Source of the DNA: Paenibacillus sp. MMS18-CY102
GTDB lineage: Bacteria > Bacillota > Bacilli > Paenibacillales > Paenibacillaceae
Assembly: GCF_009789195.1 (NCBI RefSeq)
Contig: NZ_WSTC01000026.1
Span: forward strand, 1-64,000
DNA: 64,000 bases
Direction: 5' to 3'
Position numbers and translations under genes: made by a program. Below, one piece after another: positions 30,138-39,197 of the stretch. The notes beneath the pieces were generated by a model. That model saw only the letters and a program-made list of their open reading frames with translations, had not been told where the DNA came from and searched no databases. Each line of letters starts with the position of its first letter. Positions within the stretch are counted from its first letter, which is position 1.

Positions 30138-31208
30138 TTATGCTGGGGACTTCTCGACTGCAAAGCTTCGAATCGCCGATACGCCATCGGCAGCTTCGAC
30201 GGACAAGCTCCATATCCCGGGCGTTGTATTGCCCGAAACTAGCCAAGTCCACGTCACATAACCATTCGAATCAGAAACGGCCGTTCCGACATTGCGTGCC
30301 TCGCTATACCCACTCTTGTATAAAATGGACAAAGTAAGGGACGTGTTGGGCTTCGTTCTTGCAGTTACAACTGCCTTGCGGCCCGGCCGCAAAGGATCCG
30401 GTTCAAGGGCAACGATTTGGACAAACGTATCATTAGCAGCCTCCGAACCATGCTGTGCAGGAAGGGAATCCGGTGCCCACGCCCGCTCTACAGCCTGCTC
30501 CCGAAGAGTGATAGAGCGATTTAACAGTGGAATTCGAAGCGGAAAAATGTACTCCGCTTCAAGCTCCAGATAGGCGTCGCCACCGCCAGCTAATGTTGGG
30601 AGCACCGCTTTATGAAGCGCAACCCCATCGGCTCGAAGCACCGGTTGATCAGCATACCGCCGCAGCAACGGCGTTAGTGCCTCTCTTCCTGCAGCAGAAG
30701 CGCCATAATCGGCAATCGTCCCCCAATCACCACGCAATGCAGCCGAAGAAAGCGTTCCGACTGGATCAGGCAGCCAGCTAGCTGCCTCTGCCGCTACTTC
30801 GGACCATTGGGATAGCTTCTGATTCTGGACCGCTGGAACATAGGCAGCAATAGCGCCCATCGATTGTGTCGCCAACACGACAGGATGCCAATGTGCAGCA
30901 GTTTGCTTCGCCGTCTGAACGGAAGCAGACTGTAGCGCAATCTGAACAGCTGCAAGCCGAATTACGATAACTAGCACCATAGCGAACAATAAGAAAAATG
31001 GCAGGACAATTGACGCTTCCAACACGATGCCGCCATCATCCTTTCGGCGGGGGTCCCTTCCCTGTTGCTTGTCCAAGCTTTCTATTAATTTGCTATCGCA
31101 GTGGCAATCACCGTAGCTATTACTATCGCAGAAGCTATCGCAGTTGCCATTGCAAGGCTTCAGCTCAATAGGATAAACCTGCGAGCTTCGTGGTCTCGTA
31201 TCGGCCAT
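30138..31208 (-). CDS. TadE-like pseudopilin with Cys/Asp-rich N-terminus and Ig-like C-terminus
   Basis: A 356-residue protein. A TadE-like segment DGGIVLEASIVLPFFLLFAM gives the Glu-containing pilin-type helix at about residues 58-85. Before it lies an odd tract, NCDSFCDSNSYGDCHCDSKL, encoded by a degenerate TGCGATAGC repeat. The C-terminal ~95 residues (RKAVVTARTKPNTSLTLSIL, SDSNGYVTWTWLVSGNTTPG, IWSLSVEAADG) look like an Ig-like domain, so this may be a surface-exposed minor pilin. GGGAGGG precedes the ATG; it overlaps the previous gene by 44 nt. Confidence 0.8.
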   Translation of the reverse strand: MADTRPRSSQVYPIELKPCNGNCDSFCDSNSYGDCHCDSKLIESLDKQQGRDPRRKDDGGIVLEASIVLPFFLLFAMVLVIVIRLAAVQIALQSASVQTAKQTAAHWHPVVLATQSMGAIAAYVPAVQNQKLSQWSEVAAEAASWLPDPVGTLSSAALRGDWGTIADYGASAAGREALTPLLRRYADQPVLRADGVALHKAVLPTLAGGGDAYLELEAEYIFPLRIPLLNRSITLREQAVERAWAPDSLPAQHGSEAANDTFVQIVALEPDPLRPGRKAVVTARTKPNTSLTLSILYKSGYSEARNVGTAVSDSNGYVTWTWLVSGNTTPGIWSLSVEAADGVSAIRSFAVEKSPA

Positions 31209-33519
31209 CCACTACCCTCCCTTGCAGCAAGCCGAATCGGCCGAGCAGCTTCATCGCGCCAGGAAGAAACAGCAGCTTCATGGAAACATCTACGGTTCCC
31301 GATATGGCCGCGGGCGTACGAGACAGATCCGTGCCAGTATTTGTTTCAATGACGGCTGCAATGCGCGAAAGCCGGTTGTTCCCATTCCCATGCAGCAGCA
31401 TGAAAACCCGCAAATAATCTTTATAATGCATATCGATATTGGCATATTTGGACAGCTTGGTTGACCCTCGTTCCATAAGCTCCGTCAAATCGGTTAATGT
31501 ATTTTTCATCGCATAAACCAACGCACCTGACAAAACGAGCAATGGAAACCCAAGCGCTCGGCATTCAATGAGCCCCTCCATAAGTCGGATCGCAAACCGA
31601 ACACCGAATATTTCCGCATAGGCAGCCGCCACATTGGAAGACGGGTTATGAAGGCCGTACAGTACATACTCTGCTTCTTGCTTGGCAAATGTGATGGCAT
31701 GAAAGCCAATCGATGCAGTAGCGGGAGTAGAAGCATTAGCGCTTCCATTGCCGTTGCTTGCAACATTAGCTTCAAGTGGCGAATAGGCCTGGAAACGGTT
31801 AAGTACATATTCACCGACATACAAGGAATTTCGAGTGCCTTCCATCATATCTGCGACGCCTTCGAACACCCCGCCCATTAGCGAGTTCGAAACGTCCGTT
31901 TGCGCTTCCGCAACATCGGCCCATTGCGATGCAGATGCTATCGTTTCATCAGAAGCTTGATTAAATTGCAAATTACGCTCGTAACGCTGCTGCACGAGTG
32001 CGAGCAGTTCTCCTTCATTCCCGCCGCTAGCTGTACCGATCAGTTGCTTCGTTTGGCCAAATAGGGCGTTTGCTTCTTTCTCATTTTGTTTGCGTTGCTC
32101 ATCTGCCGCGCCGTTTACTTGAATCATAGCTTCCCGCTTCGCAAGAACAGTCCCCGGCGCCACATAACGGTTCGTAAATTGGCTGTGCTGAAGCTTCAAG
32201 CTATCCGCAGCCGTTGCCAAATTCCCTTCTGAGTTTGCATAGCCCGCTAACGCAGCGCCCGCATTAGCAGCGAACTGTTCAGCAGCCGTTGCCAATGCCG
32301 CCAACTCTGAAGCCTGCCCATTGATCTCATTCTCGAAGCCGGTAAACCAGCTATCGGAATAAACGAGCTGGTCTGCCGTTTTTCTAATATCCTGCAGTGC
32401 AGCGCCCATCCCTTCCGAGCTTGTCGACGCGGACGCGGACGCTGTGCGTGATTGATTCGCGTTCGTGACACGGTCATAACCATGCGGTACCGCAGCCTCT
32501 GCTTGCTCAGCGGCAAGCCGGATTTCCCCGTTTAACCGCTGTGCTTCTGCTAGATGTTTCAAGGCAGATTGCTGCAAAACACTCCCTTTCTCCTTCGCCA
32601 CGCTAGCAGCATTCGCTAAAGCTGACGCTTCCGCTCGCAGGCTTTGCTCATAACGGCTGATGCTGCCTTGCAGTGAGGCAAGCTTTTCAATATCTGCTTG
32701 CTTAGCTTTGCCGCTGCTTGTTGGGGATGCCCCAGAAGCCTTCGCTTTCGCCCCCGCAGCCGTTGCCTTAGAAGCGCCAACTGAAGCTGCTTGCTCAGCC
32801 GCAGCGATTGAAGCTGACAATCGCTGCGCTTGTTCCTGGTCGCTTCGATACGAAGCAAAGCCCGTAGCCAAGTTAACTGCGGAGTCGCCTGACAAGCCAT
32901 TCGCCAGCTTTGCAGCCTCCCTCATGTCTGCTAGCGCTTGGAGCAAATGCTTCTGCCGCTCGTCGTACAACCCGCTCATGCGTGTTAATGCATCTGAAGT
33001 GGCTGCCGATTCTTTCATGACCTTAGACAGTGACGCAAATTTATTGCCAATCTCCATCATGAAATCAACGGGCGCTTTGATTTTCATTTCCTCAAGAATC
33101 TGTCGCTCCAGTACGTCATAACGCCCGAGGTAGGCTGCGTCCTCGACTTGAAAACGATCTACGCGCGGCGCAACTGGCCGGAACCGTTCATCCTGCCCCC
33201 CGTATTCAAGCGTTCCTCGCATGCTACGCTCGAATATCGTTTCATTCGGCGTTCCTCCTCTGCCAAACAACCCGTATCGTTCATACAAAGCCGCATCATA
33301 AGCGGAGAGAACCGATCGGACCGACGTTCTGACGGCATGTTCTGCTAATGCATTCAGTGCCGCAACACGCGCGTAGTCGATCAATACCGTTCCGAACAGG
33401 ACGACGCCTGCCGTTACAATGATAAGGAACGTCGTGACCGCTCCATCTGTGCTGCCCAGTTGAACAAGAAGGCGCGCCAACAGCCTTTCGTTGTTCATCT
33501 GCCTTTTTCTTAAAGCCAT
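31165..33519 (-). CDS. Large TadE/TadG-like protein with coiled-coil region
   Basis: A 784-residue protein of the Tad locus. An N-terminal membrane segment at about residues 27-50 (GAVTTFLIIVTAGVVLFGTV) has the place and style of TadG-type Tad pseudopilins. Then comes a very long Ala/Gln/Glu-rich, predicted helical region (residues about 180-480) with Lys-Ala tracts such as ASKATAAGAKAKASGAS. A hydrophobic stretch near residue 650 (ALGFPLLVLSGALVYAMKNT) precedes the C-terminal part. Function within the pilus is not known. Two possible starts exist, at 33519 and 33498; the first has GGAGGGGG 12 nt upstream. Confidence 0.75.
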   Translation of the reverse strand: MALRKRQMNNERLLARLLVQLGSTDGAVTTFLIIVTAGVVLFGTVLIDYARVAALNALAEHAVRTSVRSVLSAYDAALYERYGLFGRGGTPNETIFERSMRGTLEYGGQDERFRPVAPRVDRFQVEDAAYLGRYDVLERQILEEMKIKAPVDFMMEIGNKFASLSKVMKESAATSDALTRMSGLYDERQKHLLQALADMREAAKLANGLSGDSAVNLATGFASYRSDQEQAQRLSASIAAAEQAASVGASKATAAGAKAKASGASPTSSGKAKQADIEKLASLQGSISRYEQSLRAEASALANAASVAKEKGSVLQQSALKHLAEAQRLNGEIRLAAEQAEAAVPHGYDRVTNANQSRTASASASTSSEGMGAALQDIRKTADQLVYSDSWFTGFENEINGQASELAALATAAEQFAANAGAALAGYANSEGNLATAADSLKLQHSQFTNRYVAPGTVLAKREAMIQVNGAADEQRKQNEKEANALFGQTKQLIGTASGGNEGELLALVQQRYERNLQFNQASDETIASASQWADVAEAQTDVSNSLMGGVFEGVADMMEGTRNSLYVGEYVLNRFQAYSPLEANVASNGNGSANASTPATASIGFHAITFAKQEAEYVLYGLHNPSSNVAAAYAEIFGVRFAIRLMEGLIECRALGFPLLVLSGALVYAMKNTLTDLTELMERGSTKLSKYANIDMHYKDYLRVFMLLHGNGNNRLSRIAAVIETNTGTDLSRTPAAISGTVDVSMKLLFLPGAMKLLGRFGLLQGRVVDGRYETTKLAGLSY

Positions 33520-33538
33520 GAGTGTGGCACACCCCCTC

Positions 33539-34261
33539 CTACGGCGCGGCAGACGATGCCGTTTTGCTAGCCGCCTGTTGAATTACTTGTCCCGCTTCCT
33601 TACGCTTGCCGGCACCGCTAGTGCGGTTGCCAAATTTGCTTGTGTAGTAGCGCAGCAGATCTACACTCCGTATAAACTCAGTTGGCTCTACAATCGCAGA
33701 TTGTGATAACGCATGTGGCTCCGTCCGGCCAAACCAATTGTTTAGTAAGCCGATATCCATTGGCAGCCTTAAGCCCGTATCTATTTGCCGGCCAACAGCG
33801 CTTCGTTTGTAGCGATTTTCCCCGCTTGCTATTGCATTCAAATGTGCCGAGCCACGGGCAAGCTTACGCTCCGCAAGCGAGCCGGCTTCCGGCTGAGGCT
33901 GCCCCGCTTGCCCGCCCAGGCCCTCGCCAATGGCAACGGAAGTGCCGCTGCTTGCTTCACCTGTTGCCAGCCCGAACAAGGAATCGAGCATATGGTCTTC
34001 GCCTAACCGCCAATATAAGCCGTCGTATGCCCCATCTTCCGCATGCCCCGTCACCGGGTCCCGCTTGCTGTTATCCCATAGAAAAGAAGTACGCTCCGCA
34101 GTCACGGAAGCCGCGCCGTAAAGCACAGCCTTCTCATACATGTAGCCCATGAACAGCAGCAAGGCTGCCAAGATAGCGAACAAAACTGGAAAAACAACCG
34201 TCGCCTCCAGCGTGTAGGAACCAGAATCGTTAACTATTAAAAATTTGATCCGCTTGATCAT
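33539..34261 (-). CDS. TadE-like pseudopilin
   Basis: A 240-residue protein with an N-terminal pilin-like helix: DSGSYTLEATVVFPVLFAIL, where Glu follows the likely cleavage region. The rest is polar and extracellular, with AVLYGAASVTAERTSFLWDN after the helix. ATG at 34261 is chosen (GGGACAAGCGG before it); it overlaps the Flp pilin gene by 32 nt. A longer in-frame start would overlap more than 100 nt and looks unlikely. Confidence 0.8.
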   Translation of the reverse strand: MIKRIKFLIVNDSGSYTLEATVVFPVLFAILAALLLFMGYMYEKAVLYGAASVTAERTSFLWDNSKRDPVTGHAEDGAYDGLYWRLGEDHMLDSLFGLATGEASSGTSVAIGEGLGGQAGQPQPEAGSLAERKLARGSAHLNAIASGENRYKRSAVGRQIDTGLRLPMDIGLLNNWFGRTEPHALSQSAIVEPTEFIRSVDLLRYYTSKFGNRTSGAGKRKEAGQVIQQAASKTASSAAP

Positions 34262-34439
34262 CCGCTTGTCCCATAAGCCGATTGACGAGTTCAATAATCC
34301 AATCTTTAAACAGCAGCGCAATAATAATAATGACCGCAATAATTAAAATGATTTCGAGCGTGCCAAGGCCTTCTTCCGATTTCCACAATTTCGCCATTCG
34401 TTTGTTCCAGTTGTTTGTCCAATTCGTTATCATTTTCAT
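34230..34439 (-). CDS. flp: Flp-type pilin (type IVb)
   Basis: A 69-residue prepilin. The processing site is EEGLGTLEIILIIAVIIIIA: cleavage after Gly with Glu at +5 of the mature chain, followed by a hydrophobic helix and a short tail (NRLMGQADDQADQIFNS). This is the major pilus subunit of Tad systems. ATG at 34439 follows AGAGG by 10 nt; an in-frame TTG three codons earlier is less likely. Confidence 0.88.
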   Translation of the reverse strand: MKMITNWTNNWNKRMAKLWKSEEGLGTLEIILIIAVIIIIALLFKDWIIELVNRLMGQADDQADQIFNS

Positions 34440-34476
34440 TCCAATCAATCCTCTCTAGTTTTATTTAAGTCATCAC

Positions 34477-35415
34477 TTAAGGCATCATCAACACAGCTGG
34501 CGCAGCTACAGCTATTAATAGCAGGAAGAAGATTCCTGCCAGCGGAAACACAAGCTTAGAGGAAGCCTCCTCACCGCGCATGCGTGCCGTAGCTTTCCGT
34601 TTCTCCCACAACGAGAATGACAATTCTTTGAGCGCTAGCACAAAACGGTCACCGCCCTTGCGGTAATGCAACAGCACGACTGTTGCGAACATTGAAGCCT
34701 CCTGCACGGCACAACGCCGGCTAAACGCTTCAATCGCTTGTGCGAATGACTGCCCATTTTCTAACGATCGAACCATCCGTGTCCACTCTGCATACAGCGG
34801 ATGCACTAGCTTCGCCTTCTTGCGAGGCTTCTTCCCCTTGATATGTGAATCGCTTGCCGATTCCTCCCGGCCTTCCACGCATCGTATAATCGCGCGCTGC
34901 ACCGTCTCGCCTGCACCGACTAGCAGCATCAGTTTGCCTAGCACATCAGGCAACGCAAGCACCATATCCTGCCGGCGCCGTTCCATCTGCTGCCCGGATT
35001 CCCTGTACTTCGCTACAGGCAACATTATGCCAATAATCGCCCCAAACGCTAACAGCGCCCCTTCATGGGACAGCAAAGCAAGCAAGGCACTGGCCGTCCA
35101 AGCCGTCCAGCCTAAGCCCACAGCCTGTGCAACATAACGTTCTGTCTCAACAATCCCCCAACCCTGGCCCTTGAGCACGAGCAGCCGCGCATGAAAACCT
35201 GCTAGCGGCAGCTGAAACCGTTCAAGCATGCCCGTTCTCCTCGCTGCTTCGAGTGGTGCACGTATGAGCAGCCACTCCTTCAGCGCTTCTGGCAGCGCAT
35301 TAGGCTTGAGCTGTCGCTTCCCGCTTTCCTTCTTGTGGCTTTGCCAGGCTAATAGGGCAGCTATTCCCCATAGCAGCAAACTGCCGAAGGCGCATAGGAG
35401 CGCCCAAATGGACAT
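34477..35415 (-). CDS. tadC: TadC-like type II secretion F domain protein
   Basis: A 312-residue polytopic membrane protein. An N-terminal membrane segment, a central pair (LGWTAWTASALLALLSHEGA and the next) and the C-terminal T2SSF domain with LVGAGETVQRAIIRCVEGRE, SFAQAIEAFSRRC and a final hydrophobic helix are visible. With TadB it forms the membrane platform for Flp assembly. ATG at 35415 is chosen, 6 nt after GGGGGG. Confidence 0.87.
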   Translation of the reverse strand: MSIWALLCAFGSLLLWGIAALLAWQSHKKESGKRQLKPNALPEALKEWLLIRAPLEAARRTGMLERFQLPLAGFHARLLVLKGQGWGIVETERYVAQAVGLGWTAWTASALLALLSHEGALLAFGAIIGIMLPVAKYRESGQQMERRRQDMVLALPDVLGKLMLLVGAGETVQRAIIRCVEGREESASDSHIKGKKPRKKAKLVHPLYAEWTRMVRSLENGQSFAQAIEAFSRRCAVQEASMFATVVLLHYRKGGDRFVLALKELSFSLWEKRKATARMRGEEASSKLVFPLAGIFFLLLIAVAAPAVLMMP

Positions 35416-35442
35416 GAACATCCCCCCTTTATAAGGTGCAAG

Positions 35443-36270
35443 CTATAATCGAATGGCCATTATTTTGCGAATCAATGCCCCACAACCTGCGAAGCCCAAC
35501 AGCAAAATGGTTAGCAGCACATAACCAAGCGGGCTATTATACAATGGTTCGGTATAATCAGGCGCTGCTAGATTTAATCCAGCGATAAACACGAATGGCA
35601 CTGCGATCAAAATGCGGGACTCGAACCTTTTTTGCGCAAGCATAACCGCTATTTCTTGCTGGATATCCAGCTTCTCTCCAATAACTTGGGATGTCCGCCT
35701 TATTACATCTACTAAGTCGCCGCCCGATCGTTTGCAAGTCGAGAACACATCTACAAACTGGGTAATATCTTCGAGCTTCGCACGATCTGCAAGCTGCCGC
35801 AGGCCGCTTTCCAGCGTGTCCCCGTTTTCCATGCGATACCGAATCATCGCGAACTCGCGCACGATATCCGCAGAGTGCCCCGGGTACAGCAATTGCAAAT
35901 CCGCTTCGGCGGCTACAAAAGCATTCTCAACAGATCGGCCAGCAGCAAGCGATGACGTCACGCTGTAGAGTGCCTCCTTAAATTGCAATTGAAGCCGCAC
36001 TCGCCGCTTATCCAGCAATCCGGCATTCCGCAATCGAGGCGCTACAATCCCAAGAGAAGCGAATCCAACCGCTACACCCAATGATTGATAGAAGGTATAA
36101 AATAGGGTAAAAGCCGCTGCTGCGCCAATCGCCGCCGAAAGCATAAATTCGCGAGGGGCCATGCGATATGCCGAATACTCGGCCAATCGCTGCTGCTTAT
36201 CCAGCTCAGCTGCCGAGCTCCAGCAAAGCCAATCTAACGCCTGTTCCAACCGCTTAACCGGCCGTTTCAT
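35443..36270 (-). CDS. tadB: TadB-like type II secretion F domain protein
   Basis: A 275-residue platform protein. Membrane segments lie at about residues 42-78 and 225-270. The T2SSF domain reads QFKEALYSVTSSLAAGRSVE, NAFVAAEADLQLLYPGHSAD and DVFSTCKRSGGDLVDVIRRT. It overlaps tadA by 17 nt. GGGAGGG precedes the ATG. Confidence 0.9.
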   Translation of the reverse strand: MKRPVKRLEQALDWLCWSSAAELDKQQRLAEYSAYRMAPREFMLSAAIGAAAAFTLFYTFYQSLGVAVGFASLGIVAPRLRNAGLLDKRRVRLQLQFKEALYSVTSSLAAGRSVENAFVAAEADLQLLYPGHSADIVREFAMIRYRMENGDTLESGLRQLADRAKLEDITQFVDVFSTCKRSGGDLVDVIRRTSQVIGEKLDIQQEIAVMLAQKRFESRILIAVPFVFIAGLNLAAPDYTEPLYNSPLGYVLLTILLLGFAGCGALIRKIMAIRL

Positions 36271-37516
36271 CCGCCATCCCTCCCCCGCATATCGGCAGCG
36301 GCGCTAATCCTGCCATCTCCCACTTATGCCTGCACCTTAATGCCGCCCCTGTAGGGAGCAGTTCACCCCGTACCTTGCCGTCACGCTCACCGCTCTCAAC
36401 GAACTGGTATAAGGGCACTAACTCTACCTCACCGCCTTTAATGCCAACAACCTCACAAATTTCCGTCATTCGGCGGGAGCGGTCCCTCAGCCGCGCCAAA
36501 TGTACGATAATATCGATACCCGAAGCAATCTGCTGGCGGATGACGGCTAGTGGAAGCGCAGCCGCCCCTAGTGCCATCGTCTCCAGACGGGAAAGCATAT
36601 CCTTCGCGCTGTTTGCATGTCCCGTGGACATGCTCCCATCATGGCCCGTGTTCAAAGCCTGCAGCATATCAAGCGCCTCCGCCCCTCGCACCTCCCCGAC
36701 GATAATGCGGTTAGGCCGCATACGGAGCGACGCCCGAATTAGCTCGCGAATGGAAATCTCGCCTTTGCCTTCGGTGTTGGCGTTACGCGTCTCCAGCGAG
36801 ACAAGGTTTGGAACCGTCCGAATTTGCAGCTCTGCCGAGTCCTCGATCGTAATGACCCGCTCATCCGCTGGAATGAAACGAGACATCGCATTTAGCAATG
36901 TCGTCTTGCCTGATCCCGTGCCGCCGCTGACGAATACGTTGTACTTGGCTTTCACAAGCTGTTCCAATAATGCCGCTGCATCAGCCGAGGTAGCTCCCAT
37001 TCGAATCATAGACGCCATATCAAGCGGCTTCTCGGGAAATTTGCGGATCGTTAATGAAGGGCCATGAAGCGCCACCGGCGGCAGTACGGCATGGACGCGA
37101 GAGCCATCCTTTAGGCGGGCATCCACGATAGGAGTTGATTCATTCACAGTTCGATTGACGCTCGAGACGATCGATTGAATCAGGTCATGCAGCCGCTCCT
37201 CGTTCTCGAATGCTGCTGGCCATCGAGACAGCTGACCCCTTTTTTCAATAAAAATGTGGTCTGGGCCATTGATCATGATTTCCGTCACATCTGGGTCATC
37301 AATTAAAGGCTGCAGCACATCTAGCCCTCGAAACGAATAAAACAGCCGCCTAACAAGCGTTGCTTTATCGGATGCAGTAACCGGCTTATCGCTGCACCAT
37401 TCGAATACAATGCGCTCGGAAGCAGACCAGAGTGACTCATCAGACAATGATCCGTTCATGTCAAGCCGGCGCTTAATCGCTTCACGCAACTCCAACACAA
37501 CCGATTCGCTTAACAC
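36254..37516 (-). CDS. tadA: TadA/CpaF-type pilus assembly ATPase
   Basis: A 420-residue secretion ATPase (type II/IV family) that powers Flp pilus assembly. Walker A is VFVSGGTGSGKTTLLNAMSR. The Asp box is ERVITIEDSAELQI, Walker B NRIIVGEVRGAEALDMLQAL and the His box NTGHDGSMSTGHANSAKDML. The N-terminal domain contains VTEIMINGPDHIFIEKRGQL, typical of CpaF. It starts at GTG, overlapping the upstream gene by 7 nt. Confidence 0.94.
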   Translation of the reverse strand: MLSESVVLELREAIKRRLDMNGSLSDESLWSASERIVFEWCSDKPVTASDKATLVRRLFYSFRGLDVLQPLIDDPDVTEIMINGPDHIFIEKRGQLSRWPAAFENEERLHDLIQSIVSSVNRTVNESTPIVDARLKDGSRVHAVLPPVALHGPSLTIRKFPEKPLDMASMIRMGATSADAAALLEQLVKAKYNVFVSGGTGSGKTTLLNAMSRFIPADERVITIEDSAELQIRTVPNLVSLETRNANTEGKGEISIRELIRASLRMRPNRIIVGEVRGAEALDMLQALNTGHDGSMSTGHANSAKDMLSRLETMALGAAALPLAVIRQQIASGIDIIVHLARLRDRSRRMTEICEVVGIKGGEVELVPLYQFVESGERDGKVRGELLPTGAALRCRHKWEMAGLAPLPICGGGMADETAG

Positions 37517-38709
37517 GGCATTTGCCCCTTCGGCCCTGTTTCATCAGATCCAATGCCTGTAGCTTGCAGCAACCGTTCCACCATGCTTCTATACCGCGTG
37601 GAGGGAAGCAGCCGGCCATCCCCCCGTGTTCGCCAAGCTTCAATATATGGAATCCCGTGTATCATCGGTTGGCGTACCGGGACCCGTCCAATACCCACAG
37701 CATCGTTCCTTAAAGCCCCATCTGCTGCCCCTTTCAACGCAACTGCCGGCATTCGCCGCACCAGCACCATCTTGCGTTCGATCCCCTGAAACACCTCTCC
37801 CCATCTGTCCCTGCCGTAGCTTAGGAATCGTTCCGTCTTCCTTATGGATGCCATAGAGCCATCTTCTACGTAAAACAAATGGCTGCACCGCTCGAATACT
37901 GCCATATGCAAGGCATCTGCCCCTTCATCCATATCGATCACAATAAGGCCATAAAGCCCGCTCCCTGCTATTGCATCGATGAGTTGGTTGGCCGCCCCCG
38001 GCTGTAGCGCCATTCGTTCCTCAGGATTGCGGCATGGCTCAAAATAATCAAACCGCATCACAGCATCACTCCGGCAACATGCTGCCAAGCGCGATGAAGC
38101 CTGTTCTGGCGAACTTTGAAGCGTATACAGCAGCTGCGCAAAACCGTCTGGTTGGCCTGCCGTTTCATCGCCCCCTCCAAGCCACACATCCGAAGCGTTC
38201 CACGTTTCCAAATTGAGATAAAACGTTCGGATGCCGCTCAGCGCAGATTGATGGGCGAGGTGGACAGCAAGTGTCGTCTTGCCCACTCCCCCGCTAGCCG
38301 CGTACACTGCTGCAATAACTGGTCCCGATGCACCGGCAACAGGGCGCCGCATCATGCTGCGCTCCGCGTACAAGCCATATAACGCATGAAACAATTGCGG
38401 CAGAGGCTGAAGCCGTTGAACAGCCCTAGCCTCGGGCGGCACGATCTCACCGATGTTCTCGTACAGTGCTGCCACTGGAACCGCTGGCCATTCGCCAGCT
38501 GCCTCAAGCTCCACTCGCATCCCCGCATCCGCTGCGACCATATCCACCGGAAAGCCCCCGCGCAAATAGTGGCGAAGCGCCGCTCCATTCGTGAATGCAG
38601 TTAATTGCCATCGATCCGCATAAGGGCTGTCCCGCACGTAATCGACGACGCGCCTTACATAGCCGGCATCCGCCGAAGCAAACGCAAGCTGAATTCGTTG
38701 ATCCTCCAT
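37510..38709 (-). CDS. CpaE/TadZ-like MinD-type ATPase
   Basis: A 399-residue protein, first gene of the Tad operon. The N-terminal ~130 residues resemble an atypical receiver domain (RIQLAFASADAGYVRRVVDY). The C-terminal part is a deviant-Walker ATPase: AAVYAASGGVGKTTLAVHLA, then GLIVIDMDEGADALHMAVFE. TadZ/CpaE proteins place the pilus machine at the cell pole. ATG at 38709 follows GGGGAGAAAGG; the frame extends 19 codons upstream without support and into the leader. Confidence 0.87.
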   Translation of the reverse strand: MEDQRIQLAFASADAGYVRRVVDYVRDSPYADRWQLTAFTNGAALRHYLRGGFPVDMVAADAGMRVELEAAGEWPAVPVAALYENIGEIVPPEARAVQRLQPLPQLFHALYGLYAERSMMRRPVAGASGPVIAAVYAASGGVGKTTLAVHLAHQSALSGIRTFYLNLETWNASDVWLGGGDETAGQPDGFAQLLYTLQSSPEQASSRLAACCRSDAVMRFDYFEPCRNPEERMALQPGAANQLIDAIAGSGLYGLIVIDMDEGADALHMAVFERCSHLFYVEDGSMASIRKTERFLSYGRDRWGEVFQGIERKMVLVRRMPAVALKGAADGALRNDAVGIGRVPVRQPMIHGIPYIEAWRTRGDGRLLPSTRYRSMVERLLQATGIGSDETGPKGQMPC

Positions 38710-38766
38710 CCTTTCTCCCCTTCCTGACACTGAACGCGCGCGGCCCCATTGGATCGGCAAACGCAA

Positions 38767-38812
38767 AAAAGCACCGTCAGACGACGCCTAGTGGCGTTAT
38801 CTGACGGTGCTT
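38767..38812 (-). terminator. Leader terminator of the Tad operon (possible attenuator)
   Basis: AAGCACCGTCAGA pairs with TCTGACGGTGCTT, with an inner ACGCC/GGCGT stem, followed on the minus strand by TTTTTT. It lies between the operon's promoter and its first gene, with no gene of its own to terminate. Confidence 0.85.
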
Positions 38813-38818
38813 CCGTCA
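38802..38818 (-). promoter_or_regulatory. Alternative hairpin competing with the leader terminator
   Basis: TGACGG-(5 nt)-CCGTCA forms a perfect 6-bp hairpin that uses bases of the terminator's 5' arm. The two structures exclude each other, the layout of an antiterminator/terminator switch. What would shift the balance is not visible. Confidence 0.55.
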
Positions 38819-38845
38819 CGTTCAAATTCATCAAGATTTGACCCT

Positions 38846-38874
38846 AATTTACCATATCCAACAAACTTCGTCAA
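38846..38874 (-). promoter_or_regulatory. Promoter of the Tad pilus operon
   Basis: On the minus strand: TTGACG, 17-bp spacer, TAAATT. The start would be near 38839, giving a leader of about 130 nt before the CpaE-like gene. Confidence 0.65.
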
Positions 38875-39092
38875 CAAGCACATATCTAATCAGCTCAGCT
38901 TCCTATGCTATCATTTCGATTGAAAACCCACAAAAACTCGCAATTACAATGCATGTTAACCCAATAACTTGCATAAGTTTGCTAAACCACCGCATGTAAT
39001 CGCTATCTTGGCACAAAGCCCGGTTTCAATCCTCTTCGTTTGGCTTATACTATTAAAACAGTAGAGAGAGCTAAGCATTGTTGTAGGAGGAG
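38875..39092. other. Intergenic region upstream of the Tad operon
   Basis: No gene is seen for about 220 bp. A TATACT -10-like element near 39047 on the plus strand probably serves the small membrane peptide gene that follows. Confidence 0.4.
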
Positions 39093-39098
39093 ATGCCC

Positions 39099-39197
39099 GT
39101 GGAACCTGAACACTCATCATTTCCTAAGGGTTGTTTGTGGGGAGTATTGTTGGCTTTGCCGTTCTGGTCGCTTGTCATCTATGTTTGCATACGATAA
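39099..39197 (+). CDS. Small membrane peptide (32 aa)
   Basis: MEPEHSSFPKGCLWGVLLAL then PFWSLVIYVCIR. One transmembrane helix of about 20 residues with a polar N-terminus and a basic C-terminal end. GTG start 8 nt after a perfect AGGAGG; an in-frame ATG two codons earlier is too close to it. A strong terminator begins at the stop codon. The pattern GCLWGVLLALPFW recalls short uncharacterised Bacillales membrane proteins. Function unknown. Confidence 0.7.
   Translation: MEPEHSSFPKGCLWGVLLALPFWSLVIYVCIR

Noticed and set aside
38767-38840. Cyclic-di-GMP riboswitch in the Tad leader
   Set aside because: The leader between promoter and terminator is only about 70 nt and shows none of the GEMM core motifs.
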